Positions 41,099 to 41,126 of a stretch of DNA of 41,126 nt are shown in pieces. Each line of letters starts with the position of its first letter. Position 1 is the stretch's first letter. The notes beneath the pieces are model-generated. The model worked only from the letters and a program-made list of their open reading frames with translations, did no database searches and was not told where the DNA came from. The translations under genes were made by a program, and so were the position numbers. The DNA comes from Desulfuromonadales bacterium (GTDB taxonomy: Bacteria; Desulfobacterota; Desulfuromonadia; Geobacterales; Pseudopelobacteraceae), in assembly GCA_013349405.1 (NCBI GenBank), contig DUZS01000031.1:1-41126 (forward strand), given 5' to 3'.

Positions 41099-41126
41099 GA
41101 AGTGGAATGGAACGCAGTGTGATGTG

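Larger units (their letters stand above)
40173..41126. other. hairpin-rich non-coding tract
   Basis: About 950 bp at the right edge hold no gene I can support on either strand; the longest open frame (minus strand 40245-40544) has no RBS, no domain and runs through strong hairpins. The tract instead contains a succession of stem-loops (40273-40285, 40294-40378, 40512-40569, 40769-40790, 40811-40846, 40901-40925, 40974-41010, 41053-41098) and a G-run block. It could encode a large structured RNA, hold a replication or recombination region, or be decayed mobile DNA. It continues beyond the window. Confidence 0.6.

Noticed and set aside
40770-41100. A retron msr/msd-type RNA
   Set aside because: The UUU-containing hairpin loops and long final hairpin are suggestive, but no a1/a2 inverted repeats, no branching G context and no reverse transcriptase are seen within the window. 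It remains a speculation that the sequence past 41126 could settle.
41043-41126. An open frame starting ATG 41043 and running off the right edge
   Set aside because: Only 28 codons are visible, the upstream CTGGA is a poor RBS, and it crosses the 41053-41098 hairpin. It cannot be judged without the sequence beyond the window.

Overview
The window reads as a chromosomal segment of a Gram-negative, menaquinone-using, anaerobe-type proteobacterium, most likely a member of the Desulfuromonadales/Geobacteraceae. That assignment is inferred from the mix of gene families (IclR regulator, DUF2155, B12-type radical SAM proteins, menaquinone methyltransferase, a CdaA-type cyclase, an HflX with an N-terminal extension, and surE-pcm-rpoS) and not from any database search. 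Most of the window (about 0.5-39.1 kb) is compact core genome on both strands, with short gaps, many start/stop overlaps and good ribosome binding sites.

Layout. 1-0.7 kb: a non-coding left edge with a 125-bp palindrome, then tRNA-Arg(ACG) with its promoter and terminator. 0.7-4.7 kb: HNH nuclease and HAD phosphatase (overlapping), then isochorismatase-like hydrolase, thiol peroxidase and NUDIX hydrolase on the minus strand, and a family-2 glycosyltransferase. 4.8-8.5 kb: DUF2288 and YceH, convergent with a small membrane protein-fabI-hflX operon. 8.5-12.8 kb: a radical SAM protein with a repeat-bearing lipoprotein, a short hypothetical gene, YchJ, and ubiE/menG. 12.9-17.1 kb: a diadenylate cyclase fused to YbbR domains, a LysM-NlpC/P60 cell-wall hydrolase, and a B12-binding radical SAM/TPR protein. 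17.1-20.1 kb: a lipoprotein, a Cys-rich mini-protein coupled to a polysaccharide deacetylase, and a universal stress protein divergent from an IclR regulator with overlapping promoters. 20.3-23.2 kb: DUF4177 and polA, the latter carrying an in-frame palindromic insertion. 23.2-27.8 kb: a complete livJHMGF branched-chain amino acid importer. 27.9-34 kb: DMT exporter, GGQ release-factor-like protein, plsC-rnhA, DUF2155, tRNA-Ala(CGC), ferritin-like protein, cyclophilin and a quinone oxidoreductase. 33.4-36.5 kb: surE-pcm-rpoS-apt. 36.5-39.0 kb: a NitT/TauT-type ABC importer.

At 39.1 kb a tRNA-Arg(CCT) with its own promoter marks a sharp change. Beyond it lie an A/T-rich, tail-to-tail pair of unrecognised genes and about 950 bp with no convincing gene but many hairpins. 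These include two paralogous hairpins about 163 bp apart with compensating base changes and a shared GTTTCAT loop, and a G-run tract. This looks like the edge of an accessory island at a tRNA gene. It is the least explained part of the window.

The observations most worth following are: (1) the hairpin-rich non-coding tract at the right edge; (2) the 115-bp palindromic element inserted in frame into polA; (3) hflX, whose conserved N-terminus can only be reached from a non-canonical ATT start; (4) the CdaA-YbbR fusion; (5) the tRNA-Arg island junction; and (6) the Cys-rich mini-protein coupled to a deacetylase with an altered catalytic motif.
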